A stretch of 64,000 nt of DNA, from NCBI RefSeq assembly GCF_004765805.1, contig NZ_SBIU01000004.1, positions 431,437-495,436 on the forward strand, written 5' to 3'. Positions 40,835 through 48,783 of this stretch are shown in pieces; position 1 is the first letter of the stretch; each line of letters opens with the position of its first letter. Source of the DNA: Halorussus halobius. Its GTDB lineage: Archaea; Halobacteriota; Halobacteria; Halobacteriales; Haladaptataceae. The notes under the pieces are model-generated. The model worked only from the letters and a program-made list of their open reading frames with translations. It made no database searches and was not told where the DNA came from. The translations under genes were made by a program, and so were the position numbers.

Positions 40835-41094
40835 CGTACCACCTTCGACGCGACGGGTCGTCGGGTCGACGACGCCGCGCGTCGCCGTGCCGACCGCCGG
40901 TTCGGGGACCCCCACTCGCGAGACTGGTGCATGGCAGACGGTAACTGGGGTACGGGGATAACTGCTTTCATGTCTGAGAAGCTTGCCGCACCCAAGTTTC
41001 GCTCGGGGACGCGGGCCCGCGAGTTCTACCCGAGTCGGCCGACGGTTCTCACACCCCACGGGCTTTAACATCGTCGGCGGTCGAAAGGTGACCG

Positions 41095-41550
41095 ATGCGC
41101 GTGCGCGACGCAGTCGAAGCCGATGGGGAGGCGCTCGGCGACCTCGCCGACGCGCCGGCCGAGGTGATGCGCAACGTGGTCCACGACCGGACGGTCCGGG
41201 TGGCCGAGCGCGCGCCCGACGACGGACGCGAGCCGGCAGCCGATGGGGACGACCGAGAGGACGTCGACGGCGAAGACCTCGAGGTCGTCGGCTTCGTGGG
41301 CTTCGACGCGATGCCGGGGACCGTTCGGGTCACCTACCTCCGGGGGTCGCGAACCGCCCGGGAGCACCTGCTCGACGAGCCGATACGGTTCGCGCGCAAG
41401 GAGGGGATGGACGTCGAGGTGCTGGTGCCCGAGAGCGAGACGGTGACGGCCGAGGTGGTCGAGGACGCCGGGTTCCGCCGGGCCGGAACCGGACCCCGGT
41501 TCGGGGGAAGTCGGACCCACGAGTACAGGCTCGATTCCGCCGAGCAGTGA
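41095..41550 (+). CDS. GNAT-type N-acetyltransferase-like protein
   Basis: The 151-residue protein has the GNAT outline: RDAVEADGEALGDLADAPAEVM at the N-terminus, a central strand VVGFVGFDAMPGTVRVTYLRG and a late AEVVEDAGFRRAGTGPRFGG. An acidic insert (REPAADGDDREDVDGED) sits in the middle. A complete acetyl-CoA loop (R/Q-x2-G-x-G/A) is not clear. The role is uncertain. It converges with the PolD small-subunit gene. Confidence 0.65.
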   Translation: MRVRDAVEADGEALGDLADAPAEVMRNVVHDRTVRVAERAPDDGREPAADGDDREDVDGEDLEVVGFVGFDAMPGTVRVTYLRGSRTAREHLLDEPIRFARKEGMDVEVLVPESETVTAEVVEDAGFRRAGTGPRFGGSRTHEYRLDSAEQ

Positions 41551-41579
41551 GCGGCGGTCGACCGGACTCGACTCCTCGG

Positions 41580-41601
41580 ACCCCTCCGTTTCAGGTGGAA
41601 C
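41580..41601. repeat. Origin-recognition-box (ORB) copy outside the origin
   Basis: ACCCCTCCGTTTCAGGTGGAAC. Its first 21 bases equal the ORB at 46051-46071 and 20 equal the reverse of the one at 46862-46883. It lies between the ends of the GNAT-like and PolD genes, 4.5 kb from the origin. Orc1 may bind here. Confidence 0.7.
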
Positions 41602-41606
41602 GACGC

Positions 41607-41627
41607 GGTTGGGTTGGGTTGGGTTGG
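41607..41627 (+). repeat. GGGTT tract, potential G-quadruplex
   Basis: GGTT followed by three GGGTT units and GG, five G-runs in 21 bases. It directly follows the ORB copy and ends nine bases before the PolD small-subunit stop. On the plus strand this could form a two-tetrad quadruplex. Confidence 0.6.
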
Positions 41628-41635
41628 CTCGGCGG

Positions 41636-43240
41636 TCAGCTGAACTGCCGGACCGTCATGTCGAGCGTGTCGAGGTCGAGGATGGGCGCGAACCCCGCGT
41701 CGGGGTCGATGTTCACGGACTTCTGGAACGCGGTCTGTTCCTGCCAGCAGCCGGAGTTGACCGCGAGCACGTTGTGGTACTTGCCCCACCCGAGCTTGTG
41801 GACGTGGCCGGTGTGGAACACGTCCGGCACGGTGTCCATCACGAGGTAGTCGCGCTCCTCGGGCGCGAGCCGGGTCTTGCCGCCGAACTGTGGCGCGACG
41901 TGGCGCTTCTTGAGGAGCTGGTACATCGCCTTGTGGGGTTCGTCGTAACTGGCCTTCTCGTCGGGGAGTTCGGCGATGACCTCGTCGAGCGAGACGCCGT
42001 GGTACATCAGGACGTCGACGCCCTCCACCGTCACGGTCGAGGGGTTGCCCGAGATGCGGGCGTCGTGGGCCGACATGATGTCCCGGAGCTCCTCGTCGAA
42101 ACCGGGCTGGGGTTCGGCGAGCCGGACCGCGTCGTGGTTGCCCGGAATCATCAGAATCTCCAGGTCGCCCGGCACCTCCTTGAGGTGCTCGGAGAACGCC
42201 TCGTACTGCTCGTAGATGTCGACGATGTCGAGTTCCTCGTCCTGGTCGGGGTAGACGCCGACGCCCTCGACCATGTCCCCTGCGAGCAGGAGGTACTCGA
42301 CGGCGCTGGCCTCCTCGGTGTGGAGCCAGTCGGCGAACCGCGACCACGCGTCGGCCATGAACTCCTGACTGCCGACGTGGACGTCGCTGACCAGCGCGGC
42401 CTGCACGTGGCGGTCGGCGGTCGAGGGCTCGTAGGTCCGGGGTACGTCGGGGAAGTGCAGCGAGTCCACGAACAGGATGCCGTCCCCGTCGCCGTTGTCG
42501 TCCGAGAGGGTGCCCTCGACCGCGATCACCTCGTCGTACAGCAGTTCCTCGACCGCGCCGGCGAACTCGCGGTCCTTCATCACGAGACACGGGAAGGTCC
42601 CGCTGGTGTCTTCCAACTCGACGAGCCAGTGCCCGCTCGCGGTCGACCGGATGTCGCTTATCATCCCGACGATTGCAGTCTCGCCGCCGCCGGGCATGTC
42701 CGCGACCGCCGAAGTGGGGCGAGCGTTGACCCGGCCGCGAAGCTGCTGGCCGAGCCGCTCGAACCGGTCGCGGAAGACGCTCACGAAGTCCTCGTACTCG
42801 CCGGTCCCGGTGCTCTGACCGGTCACGTCGTCGGACACGTCGAGCGACCGAGCGTCGAAGTCAGGGTCGCGGACCGACTCGTCGGGCGTCGAGACCTCGG
42901 TGACGCTTGCTCCGCCGTCGATTCCCTCCGGTTCTGCTACCCCCTTCGTTTCGTCTGGACGCGTCGCCGCTTGCTCCGAGGTATCCGGGGTTTCGCGTCC
43001 AGTCGAAACGTTGGTTTCCGCGTCAGAGCCGTTCGATTCCCGCCCGCCGCCCCCGTCGAGGACGCCCCGGACGTGGTCGGGCGAGAGCTTGAGGGCGTCT
43101 TCGGGCGCGCGCTCGACGGCGGCGGCGAGCGCGGCGTCCGGGTCGTCGGCTCCCGCGAGCAGCGTCACGGCCTCGGGGTCGGCGTTGTACCCCCGACTCG
43201 TGAGTTCGCTGACGATACGGGCGGGGGTCTCCAGCGGCAC
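41636..43240 (-). CDS. polB: DNA polymerase D small subunit (DP1)
   Basis: The 534-residue subunit has the Mre11-like 3'-5' exonuclease of PolD. Phosphoesterase motifs: ALVSDVHVGSQEF, LLAGDMVEGVGVYPD, LMIPGNHDAVRL, LMYHGVS and FHTGHVHKLGWGKY. An OB-fold region (GMISDIRSTASGHWLVELEDTSG) precedes them. The N-terminal 80 residues resemble the DP1 N-terminal helical domain, then a long disordered, acidic, Thr/Ser-rich linker (residues 65-165). Start is GTG at 43240 (VPLETPARIVSELTSRG); the longer frame above overlaps the signal peptidase promoter region. PolD is the main archaeal replicase and lies 3 kb from the origin. Confidence 0.93.
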   Translation of the reverse strand: MPLETPARIVSELTSRGYNADPEAVTLLAGADDPDAALAAAVERAPEDALKLSPDHVRGVLDGGGGRESNGSDAETNVSTGRETPDTSEQAATRPDETKGVAEPEGIDGGASVTEVSTPDESVRDPDFDARSLDVSDDVTGQSTGTGEYEDFVSVFRDRFERLGQQLRGRVNARPTSAVADMPGGGETAIVGMISDIRSTASGHWLVELEDTSGTFPCLVMKDREFAGAVEELLYDEVIAVEGTLSDDNGDGDGILFVDSLHFPDVPRTYEPSTADRHVQAALVSDVHVGSQEFMADAWSRFADWLHTEEASAVEYLLLAGDMVEGVGVYPDQDEELDIVDIYEQYEAFSEHLKEVPGDLEILMIPGNHDAVRLAEPQPGFDEELRDIMSAHDARISGNPSTVTVEGVDVLMYHGVSLDEVIAELPDEKASYDEPHKAMYQLLKKRHVAPQFGGKTRLAPEERDYLVMDTVPDVFHTGHVHKLGWGKYHNVLAVNSGCWQEQTAFQKSVNIDPDAGFAPILDLDTLDMTVRQFS

Positions 43241-43394
43241 GGTCCCTACAATTCGGCGATTCGTCAAAAGCGCATCGTTCGGGCGCGCCGTGTGGTCGGG
43301 CTTTCGGCGACACCTCCCGTCGAGTTCCCCTGCAGCGGCCCGACCCGTCCCGCACCCGGAAAATTGACAACCACCGAACGGCAAGGTGGGTCCG

Positions 43395-44354
43395 ATGAGT
43401 TCTCCCCGAGGCGGTTCCGCTCCCGACGAGGACGACCCCGCGGGCGGGGCCTCCGGTGACGACGACCCCCGGCCGGGGTCCTCGGACCGGAACGGTCCCG
43501 ACGACGGGTCGCGAGCCTCGTCGAATCTGCGGTCTGACGACGCGTCCGCGGACGCCGGCGAGCGCGGTTCGGACGAGCGCGGACCGCATAAATCCGGTCC
43601 GCGTCGCCCCGCGTCCGACGGGGGCGGCTCCGAGAAGGGGTACGGTCCGCGCGCGCTCGTGGGACGTTTCCGCCGGAGCGACCACGACGCGGTTGTGTTC
43701 GTCCGAGAGATGTTGAGCAGCGTGGCCATCGTGCTCGCCATCGGACTGGTCCTGTTCGCGGTCAGCGGGGTCTGGCCGCCGATGGTCGCCATCGAGAGCG
43801 GCAGCATGGAGCCCCACATGCAGAAGGGCGACCTCGTGTTCATCATGGAAGAGGGTCGTCTCGCACCCGACGCCGCCCACGGCGACACCGGCATCGTGAC
43901 CGCGCGCGCCGGCGAGCGCGTCGACTACAGGAACTTCGACGGCTACGGCGACGTCGTCGTGTACAGGCCCGACGGCAGTTCCTACGAGACCCCGATAATC
44001 CATCGGGCCATGTTCTGGGTCGAGAAGGGCGAGAACTGGTACGACGAGGCGAACGAGCAGTACCTGCAGGCCGACAGTTGCGAGGCGCTTCGGAACTGTC
44101 CGGCTCCGAACTCGGGATTCATCACGAAGGGTGACGCCAACCCCAGCTACGACCAGTCAGACTACATGGGCAAGGACCCGGTCAAGCCCAGTTGGATCAG
44201 GGGCACGGCGGAGGTCCGGGTCCCGTGGCTCGGCTGGATTCGGCTCACGTTCTCCGGTGCGGCGTCGCTCGCACCCGGACTGTCTTCCGGCGGTCTATCC
44301 GTCGCCGGGGCCTCCGTCCCGGGCCTCCTTGCCGTCGGTCGTACGTCCGCGTGA
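43395..44354 (+). CDS. sec11: Signal peptidase I (archaeal/ER type)
   Basis: The 319-residue serine protease removes Sec signal peptides. A 110-residue acidic, charged N-terminal extension is followed by a membrane helix (MLSSVAIVLAIGLVLFAVSG) and the S26B motifs: catalytic serine in AIESGSMEPHMQKGDLVF, histidine in PIIHRAMFWVEKGENW, and aspartates in FITKGDANPSYDQSD. This Ser-His-Asp set is the archaeal/ER form. The C-terminus is Gly/Ser/Ala-rich and hydrophobic, possibly a second anchor. ATG at 43395 (MSSPRGGS) is chosen over a GTG nine bases up. Confidence 0.93.
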   Translation: MSSPRGGSAPDEDDPAGGASGDDDPRPGSSDRNGPDDGSRASSNLRSDDASADAGERGSDERGPHKSGPRRPASDGGGSEKGYGPRALVGRFRRSDHDAVVFVREMLSSVAIVLAIGLVLFAVSGVWPPMVAIESGSMEPHMQKGDLVFIMEEGRLAPDAAHGDTGIVTARAGERVDYRNFDGYGDVVVYRPDGSSYETPIIHRAMFWVEKGENWYDEANEQYLQADSCEALRNCPAPNSGFITKGDANPSYDQSDYMGKDPVKPSWIRGTAEVRVPWLGWIRLTFSGAASLAPGLSSGGLSVAGASVPGLLAVGRTSA

Positions 44355-44452
44355 CCCGCTGTGTGACTGAGGTCGCTGTGCGGACGTTCGAGGATAGCTT
44401 CTTCGCGGAACGCCGTTGCTTTGGCGGGTGGTTCCGCCCCGAGAGAGGCGGT

Positions 44453-44467
44453 CGTTTCGAGTGGAAC
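44453..44467. repeat. Partial ORB-like element near the 3' end of orc1
   Basis: CGTTTCGAGTGGAAC shares the core TTTCGAGTGGAA with the ORBs at 46538 and 47199. It lies in the 140-base gap between the signal peptidase and orc1 stops. It lacks the full GC-rich arm, so strength is uncertain. Confidence 0.45.
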
Positions 44468-44493
44468 AGCGCCGTCGAATCGAGACGGTCGGG

Positions 44494-46038
44494 TCAGTTG
44501 TCGAAGCGGGCCTGCACGAACGGCTGGACGCTCTCGATGTCGCCGAGCCGGGAGTCGGACATCAGCACCGCCTCGGTCTCGTCGATTGGGACCGAGAGCG
44601 ATATCTCCTTGGTGCGGCCGTACCGGCCCTTGGAGACGACCACCGCGTTGACGATGCCAAGCATGTCGAGTTCGCTAATGAGGTCGGTCACCCGGCGCTG
44701 GGTCAGCACGTCGGCGTCGATCTCCTCGCAGAGGCGCTTGTAGATGTTGTACACCTCCCCGGTGTTGATGTTGTGGACGCCGTTCTTCTCCAGCGAGATG
44801 ATGGAAAAGAGCACGAGCTTCGACTGGGTCGGGAGGGTCCGCACCACCTCGACCACGCGGTCGAGTTCGATCTTCTCCTGGGCCTTCCGGACGTGGTTCT
44901 CGTCGACGCCCTCGGCCTGGTCGCGCTCTGCGAGTTCGCCCGCCGTCCGGAGGAGGTCGAGCGCGCGCCGGGCGTCGCCGTGTTCCTGGGCCGCGAACGC
45001 GGCACAGAGCGGAATCACGTCGTCGGAGAGCGCGTCGGGTTTGAACGCCACCTCGGCACGGTGCTGGAGGATGTCCCGGAGCTGGTTGGCGTCGTACGGC
45101 GGGAAGACGATTTCCTCCTCGCCCAGCGAGGACTTGACGCGAGGGTCGAGAAAGTCGGTGAACTTCAGGTCGTTGGAGATGCCGATTATCGAGACCCGGG
45201 AGTTGTCGAGTTCGGAGTTCATCCGCGAGAGGTTGTAGAGGGTGTCGTCGCCCGACTTCTCGACCAGTTTGTCGATCTCGTCGAGCATGATGACGACCAC
45301 CCGCTCCTCGTAGTCGACGGCCTCGAAGAAGGTGTTGTACACGCGGTCGGTCGGCCAGCCGGTCATTGGGACCGACTCCATCTCCTCGCGGTCGTCGCGT
45401 AGTTTTTCCACGCGTGCGTCGATGTCCTCGACCGTATCGAACGCCTCGGAGACGTCGAACGTCCCGGAGGTGTCGAACTGTGCTTCGACGTCGAACCCCG
45501 GGTCGTCGAGCCGGTCGGGGTCGGCCTCGACCGTCTCGCGAAGCGTCTCCAGTTCCTCGACCCGGTCGTCGACCCACTCGCGGTTGCTCTCGATGAACTT
45601 GTTGGCGAGTTGCGCGAGTACGCGGTACTGGGTGTCGGTCACCTCGCAGTTGATGTACTCGACGTTGCAGGGGACGTCGTACTTCTGGGAGGTCGATTCG
45701 AGCTCCTTGCTGACGAACTTGGCGCTGGCGGTCTTCCCGGTTCCGGTCTTCCCGTAGATGAGGATGTTCGACGGCGTCTCGCCGCGAAGCGCGGCGACCA
45801 GAATCGTCGCCATGTTGTTGATCTGGTCCTTCCGGTGGGGGAGTTCGTGGGGCGTGTACGACGGTCGGAGGACCTCCTTGTTCTCGAATATCGGTTCGCC
45901 GGACAGCAGGTCGTCGAACAGCCCCTGGTCGTCGTCGTCCTCGTCGAGGACCACGTCGTCCAGATCGACGTTCTCGAAGCTGCGGTCGGGGCTGACGTCC
46001 ACCGCGTCGTCCGTCTGGTTGGCGTTTTCGTCTGTCAT
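44494..46038 (-). CDS. orc1: Origin recognition protein Orc1/Cdc6
   Basis: The 514-residue AAA+ initiator has Walker A NILIYGKTGTGKTASAKF, Walker B VVVIMLDEIDKLV, sensor 1 ISNDLKF and a C-terminal winged helix for ORB binding. Compared with typical 400-residue members it has two additions: an acidic N-terminus (DLDDVVLDEDDDDQGLFDD) and a Glu/Asp-rich insert between Walker A and B (about 150-230). An ORB lies only 13 bases upstream of its ATG, so Orc1 may regulate its own gene. It is beside the origin and the OapA-C genes, as with oriC1 in other haloarchaea. Confidence 0.95.
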   Translation of the reverse strand: MTDENANQTDDAVDVSPDRSFENVDLDDVVLDEDDDDQGLFDDLLSGEPIFENKEVLRPSYTPHELPHRKDQINNMATILVAALRGETPSNILIYGKTGTGKTASAKFVSKELESTSQKYDVPCNVEYINCEVTDTQYRVLAQLANKFIESNREWVDDRVEELETLRETVEADPDRLDDPGFDVEAQFDTSGTFDVSEAFDTVEDIDARVEKLRDDREEMESVPMTGWPTDRVYNTFFEAVDYEERVVVIMLDEIDKLVEKSGDDTLYNLSRMNSELDNSRVSIIGISNDLKFTDFLDPRVKSSLGEEEIVFPPYDANQLRDILQHRAEVAFKPDALSDDVIPLCAAFAAQEHGDARRALDLLRTAGELAERDQAEGVDENHVRKAQEKIELDRVVEVVRTLPTQSKLVLFSIISLEKNGVHNINTGEVYNIYKRLCEEIDADVLTQRRVTDLISELDMLGIVNAVVVSKGRYGRTKEISLSVPIDETEAVLMSDSRLGDIESVQPFVQARFDN

Positions 46039-46050
46039 ACGGTCGTTCCG

Positions 46051-46072
46051 ACCCCTCCGTTTCAGGTGGAAG
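46051..46072. repeat. ORB 1, upstream of orc1
   Basis: ACCCCTCCGTTTCAGGTGGA then AG. It is in the same orientation as ORBs 2, 3 and 5 and lies 13 bases before the orc1 ATG. Confidence 0.75.
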
Positions 46073-46383
46073 ACGCGCGGCGCGCGTGATTATGTCCGGC
46101 GAGACCCACATCAGGCGTCGGGATGCCGGAGGCGAGAATTGGCGAGCGCGTCCAGTTGATGCAGGAGAACCAAAGGTCTACCATCGTATTAAACTCTTTC
46201 TTCTTTCAACCGCGGACGAATACGAGGGCTCAGCGAGCCGGGAACGTTTTGAAACGCTCTAACACGGAGTAATCCGTTCGACGTAGACCGACCGTAATCC
46301 CCGGCTGGCTGGTCCGAACGACGGTCTCGGGTAGCGGTCCGGTCGGTAGTCGGGCGACACCACTCACTCGACGCTCTTCCCGG

Positions 46384-46455
46384 GACGTACCGGCACACCG
46401 AGACGTACCGACACGCCGAGCTGTACCGACACGCCGAGCCGTACCGACACGCCGA
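46384..46455. repeat. 18-bp tandem repeat, four units, in origin
   Basis: Four 18-bp units of the form GnCGTACCGACACGCCGA lie head to tail (46384, 46402, 46420, 46438). They differ at a few positions. They lie between ORB1 and ORB2. Confidence 0.75.
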
Positions 46456-46537
46456 CGCAGTGCGCCGATACCGGGTGGACCGTTGCGACGCCCGTCGCCG
46501 GCTCGTGACGTCCCTGTCCGGCATCGAACTCACGGTA

Positions 46538-46559
46538 ACCCCATTGTTTCGAGTGGAAT
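46538..46559. repeat. ORB 2
   Basis: ACCCCATTGTTTCGAGTGGA then AT, same orientation as ORB 1, 110 bases before ORB 3. Confidence 0.7.
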
Positions 46560-46668
46560 CGCCCGAGTGAAAATTCGAGGGTGGCGAGTCGAAATAGGCG
46601 GAAAAGCTGGTTTAGACGAACCGGTTCGTTCACAGGGACGGGTTCGGCGTCCAGAACGGCACCCCCCC

Positions 46669-46690
46669 ACCCCATCGTTTCGGGTGGAGC
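46669..46690. repeat. ORB 3, left of the AT-rich element
   Basis: ACCCCATCGTTTCGGGTGGA then GC, with a run of C before it. It faces ORB 4 across the AT-rich DNA. Confidence 0.75.
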
Positions 46691-46735
46691 GACGAAACGG
46701 CCGGGGCGGGTGGGGCGGGGTTCTAGATACCCGCA

Positions 46736-46820
46736 CCTTTATTACAAAGTAGATATAACAATATCTGCAAACCATTATTTAGCGTTTAGTTTGTGTAATA
46801 TAGCTAGGTAAATTACCGAT
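46736..46820. other. AT-rich duplex-unwinding candidate
   Basis: The 85-base AT-rich segment (including TTATTACAAAGTAGATATAAC and a run to TAGCTAGGTAAATTACC) is unlike its GC-rich surroundings. It holds a perfect palindrome AGATATAACAATATCT at 46751-46766. It lies between inverted ORBs 3 and 4, the expected place for strand opening. Confidence 0.75.
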
Positions 46821-46861
46821 GCTCCGACTGCAGGACACCACCCACCACCGCTAACTGTTCG

Positions 46862-46883
46862 GCTCCACCTGAAACGGAGGGGT
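46862..46883. repeat. ORB 4, inverted, right of the AT-rich element
   Basis: GCTCCACCTGAAACGGAGGGG then T, the reverse orientation of ORBs 1-3 and 5. It is followed by a further G-rich run GGGGGG. Confidence 0.75.
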
Positions 46884-47198
46884 GGGGGGTCCGTCGAAGC
46901 TCCACCCGACGAGACCCCGTGGTTCCACCCGCGTTTCTATCCGAGTGGTTCCATCCACATTTCCATTGGGGTGATTCCATTGGGGAGATTCATTCGGGCG
47001 ACCTTCGTAACCCCAGAAAGATCCGCCGACCGGAGGACGACCACGAACGCGACGAAGGGATTCACCGCCCAGGCGACGAACGCGAACACGGCGGACGAAT
47101 GTGAACCGTATCGTGTTGGTTCCGGCCACGTCATTTCGACTCTCGCTCGTTGCTGTCGATTCTCCCTGTCGTCTCCCACTCCGCTTCGGTGTCGTCGT

Positions 47199-47221
47199 AC
47201 CCGGCCGTTTCGAGTGGAAAC
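47199..47221. repeat. ORB 5
   Basis: ACCCGGCCGTTTCGAGTGGA then AAC, near the right side of the origin region. Same orientation as ORBs 1-3. Confidence 0.65.
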
Positions 47222-47658
47222 CTTGCCTCTGGCGGTACTCCGGCCGCATGCGGTCCACTCACCGTGGACGCTCTCCACACGAAACTGTCCGTCGAGTGGC
47301 GAGCAGCCGGTAGACTCGACAGGTTCCGTCGAGCTCTCGCATCGCCGTGACGTCGCCGCTCGACGCCGAGGACGTCGTCGTCTCCCTCGTGGCGTCGTCT
47401 CCCGGCGTCGGATATTTCGACGTGGCACCGTCGAACGTTTTCTCGTGGTCCTCTCGATTGTCGTGGTCCTCACGACACGTCCAGATATTCGTCCCAGCAC
47501 GTCCGGCTGCTCCGGCACGTCCGGCTACTCCGTCCCGGCACGTCCGACGTAGCCCGACGGGACGCGTCTGACGTAGGTTTAAGTAGATGGGATATAGTTG
47601 TCAGTCCAACAGCCCCAGTATCGGCCGCGACTCCCGTTATGGGGTCTGGGAGGAAAGG

Positions 47659-48300
47659 ATGGGATTGTTCACTAACCTGAAAGACAGCGTTTCCCGCGTG
47701 ACGGACAAGCTCTTCTCCGCGCAGGAACCGAAGCGTATCGGTATCTACGGCCCGCCGAACGCGGGCAAGACGACCCTCGCCAATCGCATCGCCCGGGACT
47801 GGACCGGCGACGCCGTCGGTCCGGAGAGCCACATCCCGCACGAGACGCGTCGGGCCCGCCGAAAGGAGAACGTCGAGATCGAGCGCGACGGCAAGACGGT
47901 GACCATCGACATCGTGGACACGCCGGGGGTGACGACCAAGGTCGACTACGAGGAGTTCCTTGACCACGACATGGAGAAAGACGACGCCGTGCGTCGCTCG
48001 CGCGAGGCCACCGAGGGCGTCGCGGAGGCGATGCACTGGCTCCGCGAGGACGTCGACGGGGTGATATACGTGCTCGACAGCACCACGGACCCGTTCACGC
48101 AGGTCAACACCATGCTCATCGGCATCATCGAGAGCCAGGACCTCCCCGTCCTCATCCTCGCCAACAAGACGGACCTCGAAGAGTCGAGCGTCCAGCGCAT
48201 CCAGAACGCGTTCCCGCAACACGAGACCATCCCGCTGTCGGCGCTGGAGGGCGACAACATGGACGAGGTGTACGGGAAGATCGCGGAGTACTTCGGGTGA
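47659..48300 (+). CDS. oapA: Origin-associated Era-like GTPase (OapA/ArvA)
   Basis: The 213-residue GTPase has G1 GIYGPPNAGKTTLANRI, G3 VDTPGVTTKVDYEEFLDHDMEKDD, and G4 LANKTDLEE. ATG at 47659 (MGLFTNLKDSVSRVTDKLFS) is preceded by GGAGG-type sequence (AGGAAAGG); a start at 47587 would add 24 unlikely residues. The gene and the next two are a conserved haloarchaeal trio next to oriC1. Recent work links the GTPase (ArvA) to extracellular vesicle formation. The N-terminal amphipathic helix could attach it to membrane. Confidence 0.92.
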   Translation: MGLFTNLKDSVSRVTDKLFSAQEPKRIGIYGPPNAGKTTLANRIARDWTGDAVGPESHIPHETRRARRKENVEIERDGKTVTIDIVDTPGVTTKVDYEEFLDHDMEKDDAVRRSREATEGVAEAMHWLREDVDGVIYVLDSTTDPFTQVNTMLIGIIESQDLPVLILANKTDLEESSVQRIQNAFPQHETIPLSALEGDNMDEVYGKIAEYFG

Positions 48301-48304
48301 TATC

Positions 48305-48769
48305 ATGCCGGAAGTGAAAGGGAACGGTCCCAACGGTGACACTCCGAACGGTAACGGTTCGCCGAACGACGGGCCACCGGGCGACGGCTCGACCGGAAAC
48401 GGTGGGGACGACGGCGTCCAGATCGACCTCATCGGGGCCGACCGGATGTCGGGCATGGCCGCGATGGAGAAGATACGGATGATACTCGACGGGGTGCGGG
48501 ACGGCAACATCGTCATCCTCGAGACCGGGCTCTCGCCCGACGAGGAGAGCAAACTCATCGAGGTGACGATGACCGAGATCAGCCCCGACGAGTTCAACGG
48601 CATCGAGATAGAGACGTACCCGCGCTCGGAGACCGCCGACCGGAGCTTCCTCGACCGGCTCATGGGCAACGAGTCGACCCAGAAGCTAACCGTCATCGGG
48701 CCGGCGAACCAGATCGAGACGCTCCACAAGGACGAGAACCTCATCAGCGCGCTCGTCTCGCGGAAGTAG
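48305..48769 (+). CDS. oapB: OapB/ArvB family protein (DUF2073)
   Basis: The 154-residue protein has a low-complexity N-terminus with repeated Asn-Gly and Pro-Asn units (residues 1-40) and then a compact domain VQIDLIGADRMSGMAAMEKIRMILDGVRDGNIVILETGLSPDEESKLIEV typical of DUF2073. It likely partners the upstream GTPase. It starts four bases after the GTPase stop and ends 14 before oapC, so the three genes form one operon. Confidence 0.9.
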   Translation: MPEVKGNGPNGDTPNGNGSPNDGPPGDGSTGNGGDDGVQIDLIGADRMSGMAAMEKIRMILDGVRDGNIVILETGLSPDEESKLIEVTMTEISPDEFNGIEIETYPRSETADRSFLDRLMGNESTQKLTVIGPANQIETLHKDENLISALVSRK

Positions 48770-48783
48770 GACCGCTCCCACCA

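Larger units (their letters stand above)
46039..47658. other. Chromosomal replication origin region (oriC1-like)
   Basis: About 1.6 kb between orc1 and the OapA-type gene holds no well-supported gene. It has five ORBs (46051, 46538, 46669, 46862 inverted, 47199), an AT-rich element at 46736-46820 flanked by two inverted ORBs, an 18-bp tandem repeat, and a GCACGTCCGGCT-type repeat at 47490-47550. The order initiator gene, inverted ORBs around AT-rich DNA, then GTPase trio is that of haloarchaeal oriC1. Confidence 0.85.

Noticed and set aside
40931..41068. 45-residue plus-strand frame MADGNWGTGITAFMSEK between lysC and the GNAT-like gene
   Set aside because: No family, signal or promoter is seen and it overlaps the likely upstream region of lysC.
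44453..44467. Second origin at the 3' end of orc1
   Set aside because: Only one partial ORB is present with no AT-rich element.
46189..46675. Minus-strand frames with repeated ACRYGS-type peptide across the 18-bp repeat
   Set aside because: The peptide repeats mirror the DNA minisatellite and no start or family supports translation.
47587..47658. Upstream start for the GTPase gene
   Set aside because: The added 24 residues (GYSCQSNSPSIGRDSRYGVW and on) are not conserved in type, and a good start with AGGAAAGG precedes 47659.
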